A stretch of 38,797 nucleotides of DNA, from positions 1 to 38,797 of the forward strand of contig JAADFN010000172.1 of NCBI GenBank assembly GCA_013152895.1, written 5' to 3'. The position numbers were made by a program, and so were the translations under genes. Under the pieces are notes generated by a model, which saw nothing but the letters and a program-made list of their open reading frames with translations, was not told the origin of the DNA and searched no databases. The DNA comes from Acidobacteriota bacterium (GTDB lineage: Bacteria > Acidobacteriota > Thermoanaerobaculia > Thermoanaerobaculales > Sulfomarinibacteraceae). This document shows, in pieces, positions 1 through 8,432 of the stretch; positions within the stretch are counted from its first letter, which is position 1; the number at the start of each line of letters is the position of its first letter.

Positions 1-3
1 TCT

Positions 4-2043
4 CTACATCGAAATCTCTGGGCCGGCGCCCTCGTCTGCATTTGCCCTGGAGGCATCCCAGATGACGTAGACCGCCAGGAGACAGAACATGCCGAGGCCG
101 AGCCAATTCCCGAGGTTGTGCACGTTGTCGAGGCTCGGGATGATGGCGTGCCGCCAGTCGGCGACCATCCGTATGACGCCGTCCGCGACGCCGGCCAGGG
201 CGCCACCGGCGATGAGGCCCGAGGCGATCAACGTTCCCCGGTTCCCCCTGGCCTTGCGGGATGCCTCGTCGGGGGATTTGTGGTGCACGTACCCGGCGAC
301 AAGCGCGCCAAGGAGTATGGGGGTGTTGAGCTCGATCGGGAGATACATGCCGAGGGCGAAAGCCAGAGACGAGATGCCGAGCATTTCCACGATGACGGCG
401 ATCACCGCGCCAACGCCGTACAACAACCACGGCGCGCGGGTGGCGCTCATGACGCTTTGGATGACCGCGGCCATTGCGTTGGCCTGGGGCGCGGGCATCG
501 GGTTTGGATGGGCCGCGGAGGGAACGTAGCCGTACACCTTGGCAAACAGCATGATCATCGCCGTTACGGTGATCGATGCCATCGCAGCGCCGAAGATGTT
601 GGCCCACTCGATGCGACGCGGGGTCGCGCCAAGCCAGTAGCCGATCTTGAACTGGGTCACCAGGGAGCCTGTCATCGACAACGCCGTGCAGACGACACCG
701 CCGATGAGGAGCGCCGCAAGCATCCCTTCCTTCCCCGTCAGTCCCATCTTGGCCAGGAGCAGCGCCGCGACGATCAGGGTCGTCAGCGTCATGCCGGAGA
801 TCGGGGTCACCGAGATCATCGCCACGGCCCACGCTGATACAGCCGCAAACAGGAAGGAGATGACCAGCGTCAGGACCAGGGCGAGCAGGGCGAGGCGGCC
901 GGCGCCGTGCATGTCGACCAAGACGGAAAACCGGAAGTAGGCCCAGATCGCAAGGATCGTAGCAACGAGCAGAATCCCGACGACGCTCATCGGGATGTCG
1001 GCATCGACCCTCTCGACCTTCTCCTGCTTCAGCCCACCGGAGAACATCCGGCGGATCTCGGTGAAAGCCTTGGCCAACGCCTGGCCCATGACCGGAAGCA
1101 TCTTGAGGATCGACAAGATCCCAGCCATGAAGATGCCACCGATGCCGATGTAACGGACGTAGTTATCAAAGATACCGGTGGCAGACATTGCCGAGATGGG
1201 TGGCAGGCCGGCACCCAGCGAACCGGGGATGTGGGCACCGAGCCATGCGACGAGCGGGATCAGGACGAAGTAGGCCAAGAACGATCCCGCGCAGATGATC
1301 GAGGCGTATCGGACGCCGATGATGTAACCGAGTCCAAGGACCGCGGCCGAGGTATTGAGCGCAAAGACGGCCTTGACCTTGTTCGTCAGGAATCCCAGCG
1401 GCTTGATCAACGACGTGGTGAAGACGTCGCGCCAGGCGCCGAAGGTCAACGCAACGAGGTCGAACACGAAGCCAAGTCCCATGGCCGAGACCAGGACCTT
1501 GGCCTGCTGGCCGCCACGTTCCCCGGTCATCAGGATCTCGGTCGTCGCGGTCGCCTCGGGGAAGGGGAGCTTCCCGTGCATGTCGGCGACGAAGTAGCGC
1601 CTGAAAGGTATCAGGAACAGGACACCCAGGACGGCGCCGAGGAATGGCACGATGAAGATCTGGAAGAATGATGAGAGCGAGTCCAGGTGCAGCACGTAGA
1701 TCGCAGGCATCGTGAAAACCGAGCCGCCGACCAGGATGCCCGATGTGGCCCCGATCGCGAGGATGTTGACGTTTTCGAGCAAGGTCGACTTTCGCGCCAT
1801 CAGGGCGGAGGCGCCGATGGCCAGGATCGAGATGGGGATGGCGGACTCGATGCCCTGGCCGAGCTTCAGAGCGATGTATGCGGCCGCCGCCGAGAAGATG
1901 ATTCCCATCAGCAGGCCCATCCCGATCGACCGCAACGTCACCTCGAGAACGCTCTTTTCCGAGGTGATCACGGGCGTATAGGTCTCACCCGGCTTGAGCT
2001 CGCGGTACGCGTTTTCTGGAAGTTTGAGTGGTTTCTCGACCAT
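4..2043 (-). CDS. OPT family oligopeptide/metal-chelate transporter
   Basis: Predicted inner-membrane secondary transporter of the OPT superfamily, whose known members import oligopeptides or metal chelates, usually with protons. The 679-residue protein is almost entirely hydrophobic, with about 14-16 likely membrane segments, and has the usual length for bacterial OPT proteins, so it looks complete. The N-terminal stretch after the ELKPGETYTPVI segment matches the usual start of bacterial members. I chose ATG at 2043 because it follows a GGGGGG stretch; an in-frame GTG at 2061 would add six residues (MPWGVL). The gene diverges from the histidine kinase across about 270 bp, which might point to control by it. 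The substrate cannot be read from the sequence; the family call is firm. Confidence 0.85.
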   Translation of the reverse strand: MVEKPLKLPENAYRELKPGETYTPVITSEKSVLEVTLRSIGMGLLMGIIFSAAAAYIALKLGQGIESAIPISILAIGASALMARKSTLLENVNILAIGATSGILVGGSVFTMPAIYVLHLDSLSSFFQIFIVPFLGAVLGVLFLIPFRRYFVADMHGKLPFPEATATTEILMTGERGGQQAKVLVSAMGLGFVFDLVALTFGAWRDVFTTSLIKPLGFLTNKVKAVFALNTSAAVLGLGYIIGVRYASIICAGSFLAYFVLIPLVAWLGAHIPGSLGAGLPPISAMSATGIFDNYVRYIGIGGIFMAGILSILKMLPVMGQALAKAFTEIRRMFSGGLKQEKVERVDADIPMSVVGILLVATILAIWAYFRFSVLVDMHGAGRLALLALVLTLVISFLFAAVSAWAVAMISVTPISGMTLTTLIVAALLLAKMGLTGKEGMLAALLIGGVVCTALSMTGSLVTQFKIGYWLGATPRRIEWANIFGAAMASITVTAMIMLFAKVYGYVPSAAHPNPMPAPQANAMAAVIQSVMSATRAPWLLYGVGAVIAVIVEMLGISSLAFALGMYLPIELNTPILLGALVAGYVHHKSPDEASRKARGNRGTLIASGLIAGGALAGVADGVIRMVADWRHAIIPSLDNVHNLGNWLGLGMFCLLAVYVIWDASRANADEGAGPEISM

Positions 2044-2072
2044 CAGGACCCCCCAAGGCACATGATGGCCGG

Positions 2073-2100
2073 CATTCTACACCCGTTCTGGAGTAGAATG
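2073..2100. promoter_or_regulatory. Inverted repeat containing opposed TAGAAT -10-like hexamers
   Basis: CATTCTAC (2073-2080) and GTAGAATG (2093-2100) form a perfect 8-bp inverted repeat with a 12-base spacer. Each arm contains TAGAAT, a -10-like hexamer: one reads toward the OPT transporter on the minus strand, the other toward the histidine kinase. The minus-strand hexamer would give a transcript starting near 2067, about 24 bases before the transporter ATG. It could be two divergent promoters, an operator, or both. Confidence 0.4.
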
Positions 2101-2155
2101 AGAGCCGTCATCGGTTCATTCCCAGGTATTGGTCGAGAGGGGTGAAGGGAGAGTG

Positions 2156-2302
2156 ATGGCGAGAATCCATCCAGTATCACGGCGCCGCAGGGAGGCCTCC
2201 GGGCGATCTCCTTGGGCGCCGTTCAGTGGCTTTTGGCTGGTGGGAAACGCGGCGGGGGTTGGGGCGCCGGTTGCCTGTGATGATCTGTCCGTACAGCGAT
2301 GA
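2156..2302 (+). CDS. Candidate small ORF (48 aa) before the histidine kinase
   Basis: ATG at 2156 follows a good Shine-Dalgarno-like GAAGGGAGAG and opens 48 codons ending in TGA at 2300-2302. The stop overlaps the GAAGGGAG that serves the kinase gene downstream, so translation could be coupled. The peptide starts MARIHPVSRRRREASG, is basic at the N-terminus and has a short hydrophobic middle. I recognise no family. It could be a leader peptide, a real small protein, or chance. Confidence 0.25.
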   Translation: MARIHPVSRRRREASGRSPWAPFSGFWLVGNAAGVGAPVACDDLSVQR

Positions 2303-2314
2303 AGGGAGCATGCC

Positions 2315-5308
2315 GTGCATTTCGTTCTCGATGTCATGATGGGTGTCGTCGCGGTTGGTGTCTTTGGCCTGGCGTGGGTCGCGCTGCGGTTGCTCCGGCG
2401 GCGGTTGAGCCAGGAAGAACGTTTTCTCTCGACCGTGCTCTCCACGATGAACGCCCTCGTGGTCGTCCTGGACGCGGAGGGCAGAATCGTCAGGTTCAAC
2501 GCGGCGTGCGAGCGGCTCACCGGGTACTCCGAAGCTGAGGTCAAGGGGAAGAAACCGTGGGAGCATTTCGTCCCTGAACGCGAACGGCACGCCGTGACCT
2601 CGGTTTTCAAGCAGTTGAAAGGCGGTAGCTTCCAGGAAGAGTTCGAGAATCACTGGATCGGCAGGGATGGCCGGGAGCGTTTGATCGCCTGGAGGAACGC
2701 CAGCGTCATCGACGAGAGGGATACCGTCCAGCTTGTCGTTGCGACGGGGATCGATATCACCGAGCAACGCCGTATGGACCTGGCACGGCACGCTCTGTAT
2801 ACGGTTTCGGAGGCGGCTCAACAGGTCTCGACGCCCGATGAGCTCTATCCCGTGATTCACCGGGCGCTTGGGGGCGTCATGGACGTCCGGAACTTCTTCG
2901 TCGCCTTGTACGACAGGCAGGCAGACCTGCTACGCTTCCCTTACTTCGCCGATGAAAGGATGGAACGGCCCAAACCGATGCCTCCAGGAAGGACCCTCAC
3001 GGGCTATGTCTTGAGGACCGGCAGGCCGCTTCTGACGAGCCCACAGGTTTTCGAGAAGCTCGTCAGCTCGGGCGAGGTGGAGCTCGTGGGCGAGCCCGCG
3101 GTCGACTGGCTCGGCGTGCCACTCCGCATCCAGGACGAAATAGCCGGCGTCATGGCCGTCCAGTCGTACGATGAAACGATCCGGTTCAGCAAGGATGATC
3201 TCGGTCTCGTGGCCTTCGTCGCGGGAGAGGTAGCCCGGTCGCTCGAGCGGGTCAAAGCGTCTCTGGCCCTCCGTGAGCGGGAGGCCAGGTATCGCCAGCT
3301 CTTCGAGCAGGCGCCCGTCGGTATTTTCCATTACGGTAGAGACTTGGTCTTCACGGCGTGCAATACGGCGATGGCGGAGATGCTTGGCAGCACGCCCGAG
3401 CGTATCGTCGGTCTTTCGATGTACCAGCTCCGTGACCGGAAGTTCCTGCCGGCCATCGAGGCTGCCCTCGCGGGCGAAAACGGGTTTTACGAGGGGTGGT
3501 ACCAGCCGACGACAGGGGATCGTGTGATCTGGGGCGTTCTGCGAACCACGCCCGCGCTGGATGCGGAAGGACGGATCACGGGCGGGATCGCGATCGTGGA
3601 GGATGAGACCCGGCGCAAGGATGCAGAGCAGACATTGGCCCGCCGGAACGCCATTCTCGAGGCGGTCAGCAGCGCCGGCCTGCGTTTCCTGGAGAGCCCC
3701 AACCCGGAGGACGCCATCGCGGACGTGTTGGAGGGGCTTGGCGAAGCGACGGGCGTCAGCGGGGTTCATGTCTTCAAGAACCTCACGGCGCCCGATGGCG
3801 GGGTCATGTCGAGGCACATTGTGAGCTGGATGATGGACACGACGCTGCTCCCTGACCGAACAGCCCGTGTTCTGACAACCGATCTCAGTCCACGGCGGCT
3901 CGGGTTTGCCCGTTGGGAACGGCTCATGAGCGCCGGAGAGACGATCCATGGGCCTGTGGCCACCCTGCCGGTGTCGGAACGCCGTCTCTTCAGGGGGCTC
4001 GGAATCCGCTCCGTCGCTGCCTTTCCGATCCTCGTGAACGGGGGGTGGTGGGGATTTCTGCTCTTCGAGGATCGTCAGCAGGAGCGGGACTGGACGGAGC
4101 TCGAGGTCGGCGCGTTGCAGCTCGCAGCCGAAACGCTTGGCGTGGCCATGCAACACAGGATCATGGAGACGCAGCTCGAAGGCGCCCGCAAGATGGAAGC
4201 GATCGGACAGCTCGCCGGCGGGATCGCCCACGATTTCAACAATCTCCTGATGGCGATTCGCGGGGCCGTGGAACGTCTCGAGGGCAGGGGAGGCCTGGAT
4301 TCCGAAATGGGAGAGGGGCTCCGGCTGATTGAAGAGATGACGGAACGCGCGGCGGCCATGACGCGCCGGCTCCTCGCCTTCGCCAGGCGGCAGGTGATCG
4401 AGCTTACACCCATCCAGCTCAATCAGCTGCTCGAACGGTTCGTCCCGGCCATTCGGCGGATGATCCCCGAGAACATATCGATTGACGTGATTCCCGCACG
4501 GGATCTCGGCTGGGTCATGGCGGATCCGAACCAGATGGAGCAGATACTTATGAATCTCTGTATCAACGCTCGCGATGCGATGCCCCAGGGCGGCACGATC
4601 ACGATCGAGACGGAAAACGTCGTGGTGAACGGGGAGTTCGTCGCCACACATCCGTGGGCAGTCAAGGGCCGCTACGTGCTGTTCAGCGTCACGGATACGG
4701 GTCTCGGCATGGACGAGGAAACACGCAGGCGTGCATTTGAGCCGTTTTATACGACCAAGCCGCAGGGAAAGGGGACGGGCATGGGGCTTGCCACGGTCTA
4801 CGGCATCGTCAAGCAACACGGTGGCATGGTTCATATTTACAGTGAGCGGGGAGAGGGCACGACGATCAAGGTTTACTTGCCGCAGAGCGAGAGGAGGGCG
4901 GCCGAGGTAGGAAACAAGATCGAAGGGCCTGTCGTCGGCGGCAGCGAGGCCATGCTCATCGTGGAGGACGATCCCGCCGTCCGGGAGGTCATGGAAGGCC
5001 TGCTGAGCGACCTGGGGTACGAGGTGCTCGTCGCGGAGGATGGGCGCGAGGCGCTCGAGACCCTTCGGGTGAGACGGGGGCGCATCGATCTGATTATTTC
5101 CGATATCGTCATGCCGGCCATGGGCGGCAAGGAGCTTTTCGACCGGGCCAACGAGCTCTGGCCAGGCATCCCGTTCCTCTTTACGACCGGCTACAGCGAA
5201 AACGTGATCCACAATCAGTTCGTGAAGAAGGAGGGAATCTCCTTCCTGACGAAGCCGTTTGGCCGCGATGTACTGGCGCGCAAGGTCCGCGAGATGCTGG
5301 AGCGATAA
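2315..5308 (+). CDS. Hybrid sensor histidine kinase (PAS-GAF-PAS-GAF-HisKA-HATPase-REC)
   Basis: Membrane-anchored hybrid sensor kinase of 997 residues. Order: one N-terminal membrane helix (about 4-26), PAS (40-155), GAF (170-310), PAS (325-445), GAF (460-620), HisKA with phospho-acceptor His639 in the AHDFNNLL box, HATPase (about 735-855; N-box NLCINARDAM, G-boxes DTGLGM and GKGTGMGLA), and a C-terminal receiver with acceptor Asp930 in ISDIVMP and a TKPF motif. The AHDFNNLL box is typical of NtrB/FixL-like kinases with several sensory domains. Autophosphorylation followed by transfer to its own receiver is expected; no separate output regulator lies nearby. GTG start at 2315 is supported by AAGGGAG six bases upstream. 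The signal is unknown; two GAF domains suggest small-molecule or redox ligands. Confidence 0.9.
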   Translation: MHFVLDVMMGVVAVGVFGLAWVALRLLRRRLSQEERFLSTVLSTMNALVVVLDAEGRIVRFNAACERLTGYSEAEVKGKKPWEHFVPERERHAVTSVFKQLKGGSFQEEFENHWIGRDGRERLIAWRNASVIDERDTVQLVVATGIDITEQRRMDLARHALYTVSEAAQQVSTPDELYPVIHRALGGVMDVRNFFVALYDRQADLLRFPYFADERMERPKPMPPGRTLTGYVLRTGRPLLTSPQVFEKLVSSGEVELVGEPAVDWLGVPLRIQDEIAGVMAVQSYDETIRFSKDDLGLVAFVAGEVARSLERVKASLALREREARYRQLFEQAPVGIFHYGRDLVFTACNTAMAEMLGSTPERIVGLSMYQLRDRKFLPAIEAALAGENGFYEGWYQPTTGDRVIWGVLRTTPALDAEGRITGGIAIVEDETRRKDAEQTLARRNAILEAVSSAGLRFLESPNPEDAIADVLEGLGEATGVSGVHVFKNLTAPDGGVMSRHIVSWMMDTTLLPDRTARVLTTDLSPRRLGFARWERLMSAGETIHGPVATLPVSERRLFRGLGIRSVAAFPILVNGGWWGFLLFEDRQQERDWTELEVGALQLAAETLGVAMQHRIMETQLEGARKMEAIGQLAGGIAHDFNNLLMAIRGAVERLEGRGGLDSEMGEGLRLIEEMTERAAAMTRRLLAFARRQVIELTPIQLNQLLERFVPAIRRMIPENISIDVIPARDLGWVMADPNQMEQILMNLCINARDAMPQGGTITIETENVVVNGEFVATHPWAVKGRYVLFSVTDTGLGMDEETRRRAFEPFYTTKPQGKGTGMGLATVYGIVKQHGGMVHIYSERGEGTTIKVYLPQSERRAAEVGNKIEGPVVGGSEAMLIVEDDPAVREVMEGLLSDLGYEVLVAEDGREALETLRVRRGRIDLIISDIVMPAMGGKELFDRANELWPGIPFLFTTGYSENVIHNQFVKKEGISFLTKPFGRDVLARKVREMLER

Positions 5309-5405
5309 GCGAGTTTTCCGGGATGCCGGATCGCCGCGCTCGCAAGTCGCGATACACCCGAACGCGACACGGGGCAGCGGGAAGCCGATTCGCGGCGCCT
5401 CTTCG

Positions 5406-5425
5406 GCCCCGGATCGCTTCGGGGC
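5406..5425. terminator. Weak hairpin between convergent genes
   Basis: In the 141-bp gap between the convergent kinase and UDP-glucose pyrophosphorylase genes, GCCCCG (5406-5411) and CGGGGC (5420-5425) can form a six-base-pair stem with an 8-base loop. No T-tract follows on either strand, so it is at best a weak or Rho-assisted terminator. Confidence 0.2.
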
Positions 5426-5449
5426 AAGCGCACACGCTTGGAACCCCGC

Positions 5450-6910
5450 CTACGTTTGATAGAGGTGCGTGGCGGAACGTCCAGGTTCCGAGGAGCGGAA
5501 GGTGAGCGTGCCTTCAAGCCGCGTGTGGGCGGGAATCGTGACAGGATCGTCGCCCGCCTCGATCCTCACCCGGCCGAGAGCGACGACGTTCGACCCAAAG
5601 AAGACATTGCCATGAACAACGAAGCTCGAGCAGGACCTCAGGGAAGGGGAACCGGCCGGAAAGCGCTCTTCGAACTGATCGATTCGCGTGTAGAACCGCC
5701 GGTCCAGGTCGATACGCGGCGGTGTCTGGGCCTTCGTGGCGAGGACGACCCTAAAGTCCGGAGCGAGCTCGTAGGCATCCGACCGGACGGCGAGGAGATC
5801 GTTGGTCGTTTTGACAGGCGAGAAGCGAGCCCTCGACACATGAATGGCAGCCGCCTTGGGGAAGAGGGAAACCGCTGCGCCCATGGCGGTTTCGAGCTGG
5901 ATCACCTTCGGGCTCGACGGATCGCGCGGATCGAGCGTTTTCCGGTTGACGATCGTGGTCAGCGGAAGAACGTTCCCGTGGCGCGAAAGGAGATCCTTCA
6001 GGGTGGGCAGGTGGATCCAGATATTGTTCGTGTTGAAGTAACGGTACAGTTGCGTGTCCTGAAACTCGTCCCGCTCGTCTGGTGGCGTCTGAGCGGCTTC
6101 CCGTAGCGCGATACGGCCGTCTTTCAGACGGCAGAGGTGGCCGCCTTTCCGATCGACCTCGCTGCGGCGTGCAACCTCGATCATGAAATCCGCCCCGGTC
6201 CGAGCCATGTACCCGAGCAGCGCCGGGTCCATCACGGCGCCCAGGTTGTCCGCGTTGGACACGAAGGCATACGTGATGCCGCGATCGAGAAAACGCCCGA
6301 GCATGCCCGATGTTGCCAGGGAGGTGTACAGATCGCCATGACCGGGCGGACACCATTCGAGCTCCGGGTCCTTGTCGTGGACAGCCGGAGTCATGGTGGA
6401 TTCCAAGATCTTGGGGACGCGGTGCTGCACGAAGCTCAGCGGGAATCCGTCCAGCTTCAGGCCCTTGTACCGTTCGAGAAGCTCCAGCGTGTCCCGGTCG
6501 GTCCGGAAGCTGTTCATGAAGACGAGCGGAACGGGCGCTCCTGCCTTTTCCCTGAGCCAGAGCGTCTGCCGTACGATCAGATCGAGGAATGTCAATCCGT
6601 TCTTGACCGGAATCAGCGACTTGGCCCGGGAAAGCCCCATGCTCGTTCCCAGGCCTCCGTTCAGCTTGATGAGCGCGACATGGCGCACCATCTTCTCGCC
6701 GGTGGCTCGATACACGTCGAGGCCGTCACCCGTTGGGAGATCGTGGATGGGCTCGATATGCTCGCGGCTCAAGAACCCGGATTCTCCGCATAACAGCCGT
6801 TGAAGGTGAAGCTTGAACGCCTTGACCGCCTCCTCCGGCAGGTTGTGCGAGCGCATCCTTTCGATGAAGGCCCGTTCAGGTTCGTGGGGCGTGTTCGCGT
6901 TCTTACTCAT
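5450..6910 (-). CDS. UTP--glucose-1-phosphate uridylyltransferase (eukaryotic-type UGPase)
   Basis: Makes UDP-glucose from UTP and glucose-1-phosphate in the cytosol, a precursor for polysaccharides, LPS sugars and glucosyl compatible solutes. The 486-residue protein belongs to the eukaryotic-type UDPGP family, not the short GalU type. It has the nucleotide-binding LNGGLGTSMG motif (83-92), a SRAKSLIPV stretch, VSNADNLGA, FNTNNIWI, and a C-terminal left-handed beta-helix-like tail. The ATG at 6910 has no Shine-Dalgarno, but a TATTAT hexamer ends nine bases upstream, suggesting a leaderless or near-leaderless mRNA. A longer in-frame start at 7006 would run into the transglycosylase gene and adds only low-complexity residues. 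The gene diverges from the transglycosylase across 20 bp. Confidence 0.9.
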   Translation of the reverse strand: MSKNANTPHEPERAFIERMRSHNLPEEAVKAFKLHLQRLLCGESGFLSREHIEPIHDLPTGDGLDVYRATGEKMVRHVALIKLNGGLGTSMGLSRAKSLIPVKNGLTFLDLIVRQTLWLREKAGAPVPLVFMNSFRTDRDTLELLERYKGLKLDGFPLSFVQHRVPKILESTMTPAVHDKDPELEWCPPGHGDLYTSLATSGMLGRFLDRGITYAFVSNADNLGAVMDPALLGYMARTGADFMIEVARRSEVDRKGGHLCRLKDGRIALREAAQTPPDERDEFQDTQLYRYFNTNNIWIHLPTLKDLLSRHGNVLPLTTIVNRKTLDPRDPSSPKVIQLETAMGAAVSLFPKAAAIHVSRARFSPVKTTNDLLAVRSDAYELAPDFRVVLATKAQTPPRIDLDRRFYTRIDQFEERFPAGSPSLRSCSSFVVHGNVFFGSNVVALGRVRIEAGDDPVTIPAHTRLEGTLTFRSSEPGRSATHLYQT

Positions 6911-6918
6911 GACGACGA

Positions 6919-6925
6919 TATAATA
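6919..6925. promoter_or_regulatory. Overlapping divergent -10 elements (TATAAT + / TATTAT -)
   Basis: The 20-bp space between the UGPase ATG (6910, minus) and the transglycosylase ATG (6931, plus) holds TATAAT on the plus strand (6919-6924), a perfect -10 consensus ending six bases before ATG. TATTAT lies on the minus strand (6925-6920), ending nine bases before the UGPase ATG. Start sites 6-9 bases downstream would fall at or within three bases of each ATG. I see no good -35 for either. Both promoters cannot easily be occupied at once. Confidence 0.6.
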
Positions 6926-6930
6926 ACGGT

Positions 6931-7614
6931 ATGAGCACGTTTGGTCGAACCGTCGCGATGGTAGGGCTGGCCATGGTGCTGGCCGTAGAGGTGGGCTACG
7001 GCGCATCGCCGTCGCCGGCGGGGCTGCCCATCGCCGTGCAACGGGGGACGCCCAGGCGAAGCCTCAGGAACTTGATCACGCGAATCAGTGTCGAGCGGGG
7101 TGTCGATCCGCGCCTGGTGCATGCGCTGGTCCGCGTGGAATCCGCGTATAACCCGAGGGCGATCAGTCCGCGAGGCGCCATGGGCCTGATGCAGATCATG
7201 CCCGCCACGGCCAGGCGCTTGAAGGTTCGAAACCCGTTCGATCCGGTCGAGAACGTTCGAGCCGGGGTCCGTGAGCTCGGCCGATTGATTCAACGGTATG
7301 CGGGAGACGTGCCGCGGGCACTGGCGGCGTACAACGCTGGTGAGAACGCAGTGAGCCGTTACGGTGGTATTCCGCCGTACCGTGAAACCCGCCGCTACGT
7401 GGCAAAGATCATGTCCCTCTACACTGGACAGCCGTACCGCATGGGCCAGGCAGGTGTTCGCGCGCCCGTACGGCTGGTGCGCGACAGCGCTTCGGGAGAA
7501 GTGGTTATTACGAATTCTGGCGGCGAGCAGGAGCAGCCCCCGATCCACATGGAAGGCGGTTTCTTCCGGCACACATCGTTCCACTCGCGTCTTTCCGGCG
7601 GCTTTGGACGTTAG
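6931..7614 (+). CDS. Secreted lytic transglycosylase (SLT/Slt70-like)
   Basis: Peptidoglycan-cleaving lytic transglycosylase, probably periplasmic. The 227-residue protein has an N-terminal signal sequence (hydrophobic 8-24) and one SLT domain (about 45-165): catalytic Glu70 in RVESAYNP, then SPRGAMGLMQIMPATA, NVRAGVRELG and ALAAYNAGENAV, all hallmarks of the goose-lysozyme-like fold. The last 60 residues are unassigned and contain a SASGEVVITNSGG segment. ATG at 6931 has no Shine-Dalgarno and sits six bases after a perfect TATAAT, so the message is predicted to be leaderless. There is no LysM or other cell-wall-binding domain. Confidence 0.88.
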   Translation: MSTFGRTVAMVGLAMVLAVEVGYGASPSPAGLPIAVQRGTPRRSLRNLITRISVERGVDPRLVHALVRVESAYNPRAISPRGAMGLMQIMPATARRLKVRNPFDPVENVRAGVRELGRLIQRYAGDVPRALAAYNAGENAVSRYGGIPPYRETRRYVAKIMSLYTGQPYRMGQAGVRAPVRLVRDSASGEVVITNSGGEQEQPPIHMEGGFFRHTSFHSRLSGGFGR

Positions 7615-7634
7615 CCCGGGTTTCCCCGGACTTT

Positions 7635-7704
7635 CGTCGCGAGACCGGGGAGAGAGGCCCTGTCGGTGTGGCATTTCGACCAGGGCGGGACCGAGGCGTG
7701 CGTG
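7635..7704 (+). repeat. Intergenic repeat, type 1, copy A
   Basis: This stretch between the transglycosylase and the M50 protease shares about 70 bp with 14730-14797 in the same orientation. Identical blocks occur in the same order: CGTCGCGAGA (7635), GTCGGTGTGG (7662) and TTTCGACCA (7674), with near-identical sequence between. Neither copy encodes an evident protein. It ends about 28 bases before the -10 of the protease gene. Confidence 0.55.
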
Positions 7705-7732
7705 AGCCGGCACGGGTGCGCCGGTTCTCGTG

Positions 7733-7738
7733 TATCAT
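7733..7738 (+). promoter_or_regulatory. -10 element TATCAT for a leaderless M50 protease mRNA
   Basis: TATCAT at 7733-7738 ends exactly six bases before ATG at 7745, preceded by GTG. There is no Shine-Dalgarno between. The spacing is the same as at the transglycosylase start. Confidence 0.5.
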
Positions 7739-7744
7739 ATCGGC

Positions 7745-8431
7745 ATGTTGGCCGTTACCGAGCTCGCAAAGATCATTCTGGATCTGGCAGCTCTCCTGTT
7801 GTCGGTTTCTCTTCACGAAATCGCACACGGGAGGGTCGCCCTTGCATTGGGAGATACGACGGCGCGGGACCTGGGGCGTCTTTCGCTCAATCCCGTCCGC
7901 CACATTGATCTGTTTGGCAGCATCATCGTTCCGGCGACGCTGGCGATCGCCGGAGCGCCCATTTTCGGCTGGGCCAAACCGGTCCCGGTCAGGCCCGACA
8001 GGTTCGCCGAGCCGCGGCGCGGAATGGCTCTCGTCTCGATCGCTGGGCCCCTGACGAACCTCGTGCTGGCCGCCGTGTCGTTGGCGTGCCTGAGACTGCT
8101 TGAAGCCGTGGTGCCGCACACCCGCGATGTAGCCCTCATGAGTCTCGAAAGTGGGGCGCACCAGCCCATCGGTCTTTTCTGGGCCATGTCCACCTTCCTC
8201 GTAGCCATGCTCCTGATCAACATGATTCTCGGCGTTTTCAACCTGCTTCCCATCCCTCCGTTGGACGGGGCTGGCATCGTGTCCGGCTTCCTTCCGGAGC
8301 CGGTCGCCCAGCGCTACGGACAGCTCGGGAAGATCGGTTTCTTCCTCATCGTGGTCTTGCTCTGGATTGGGGCGTTCGACGTCGTGTTTCGCCCGTTCAT
8401 GATTCTGATTTTCAAGTTAATCGCCGGGTGA
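7745..8431 (+). CDS. Site-2 protease family (M50) membrane metalloprotease
   Basis: Intramembrane zinc metalloprotease of the short YwhC/Rv-type M50 group. In 228 residues there are about five to six membrane segments. The zinc-binding HEIAH (24-28) lies in the first helix, and the third ligand Asp lies in NLLPIPPLDGAGI near the C-terminus. Family members without PDZ domains have few known substrates. I chose ATG at 7745 rather than the in-frame GTG at 7730, because the GTG lies inside the predicted -10. The stop is one base before the scpA ATG, so it probably forms an operon with scpAB, an arrangement seen in many bacteria. Confidence 0.88.
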   Translation: MLAVTELAKIILDLAALLLSVSLHEIAHGRVALALGDTTARDLGRLSLNPVRHIDLFGSIIVPATLAIAGAPIFGWAKPVPVRPDRFAEPRRGMALVSIAGPLTNLVLAAVSLACLRLLEAVVPHTRDVALMSLESGAHQPIGLFWAMSTFLVAMLLINMILGVFNLLPIPPLDGAGIVSGFLPEPVAQRYGQLGKIGFFLIVVLLWIGAFDVVFRPFMILIFKLIAG

Positions 8432-8432
8432 G

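Noticed and set aside
2930-5212. A 760-codon open frame antisense to the histidine kinase
   Set aside because: It mirrors the kinase codons in a GC-rich gene, has Arg/His/Asp-rich composition and no domain. The plus-strand kinase has all its motifs.
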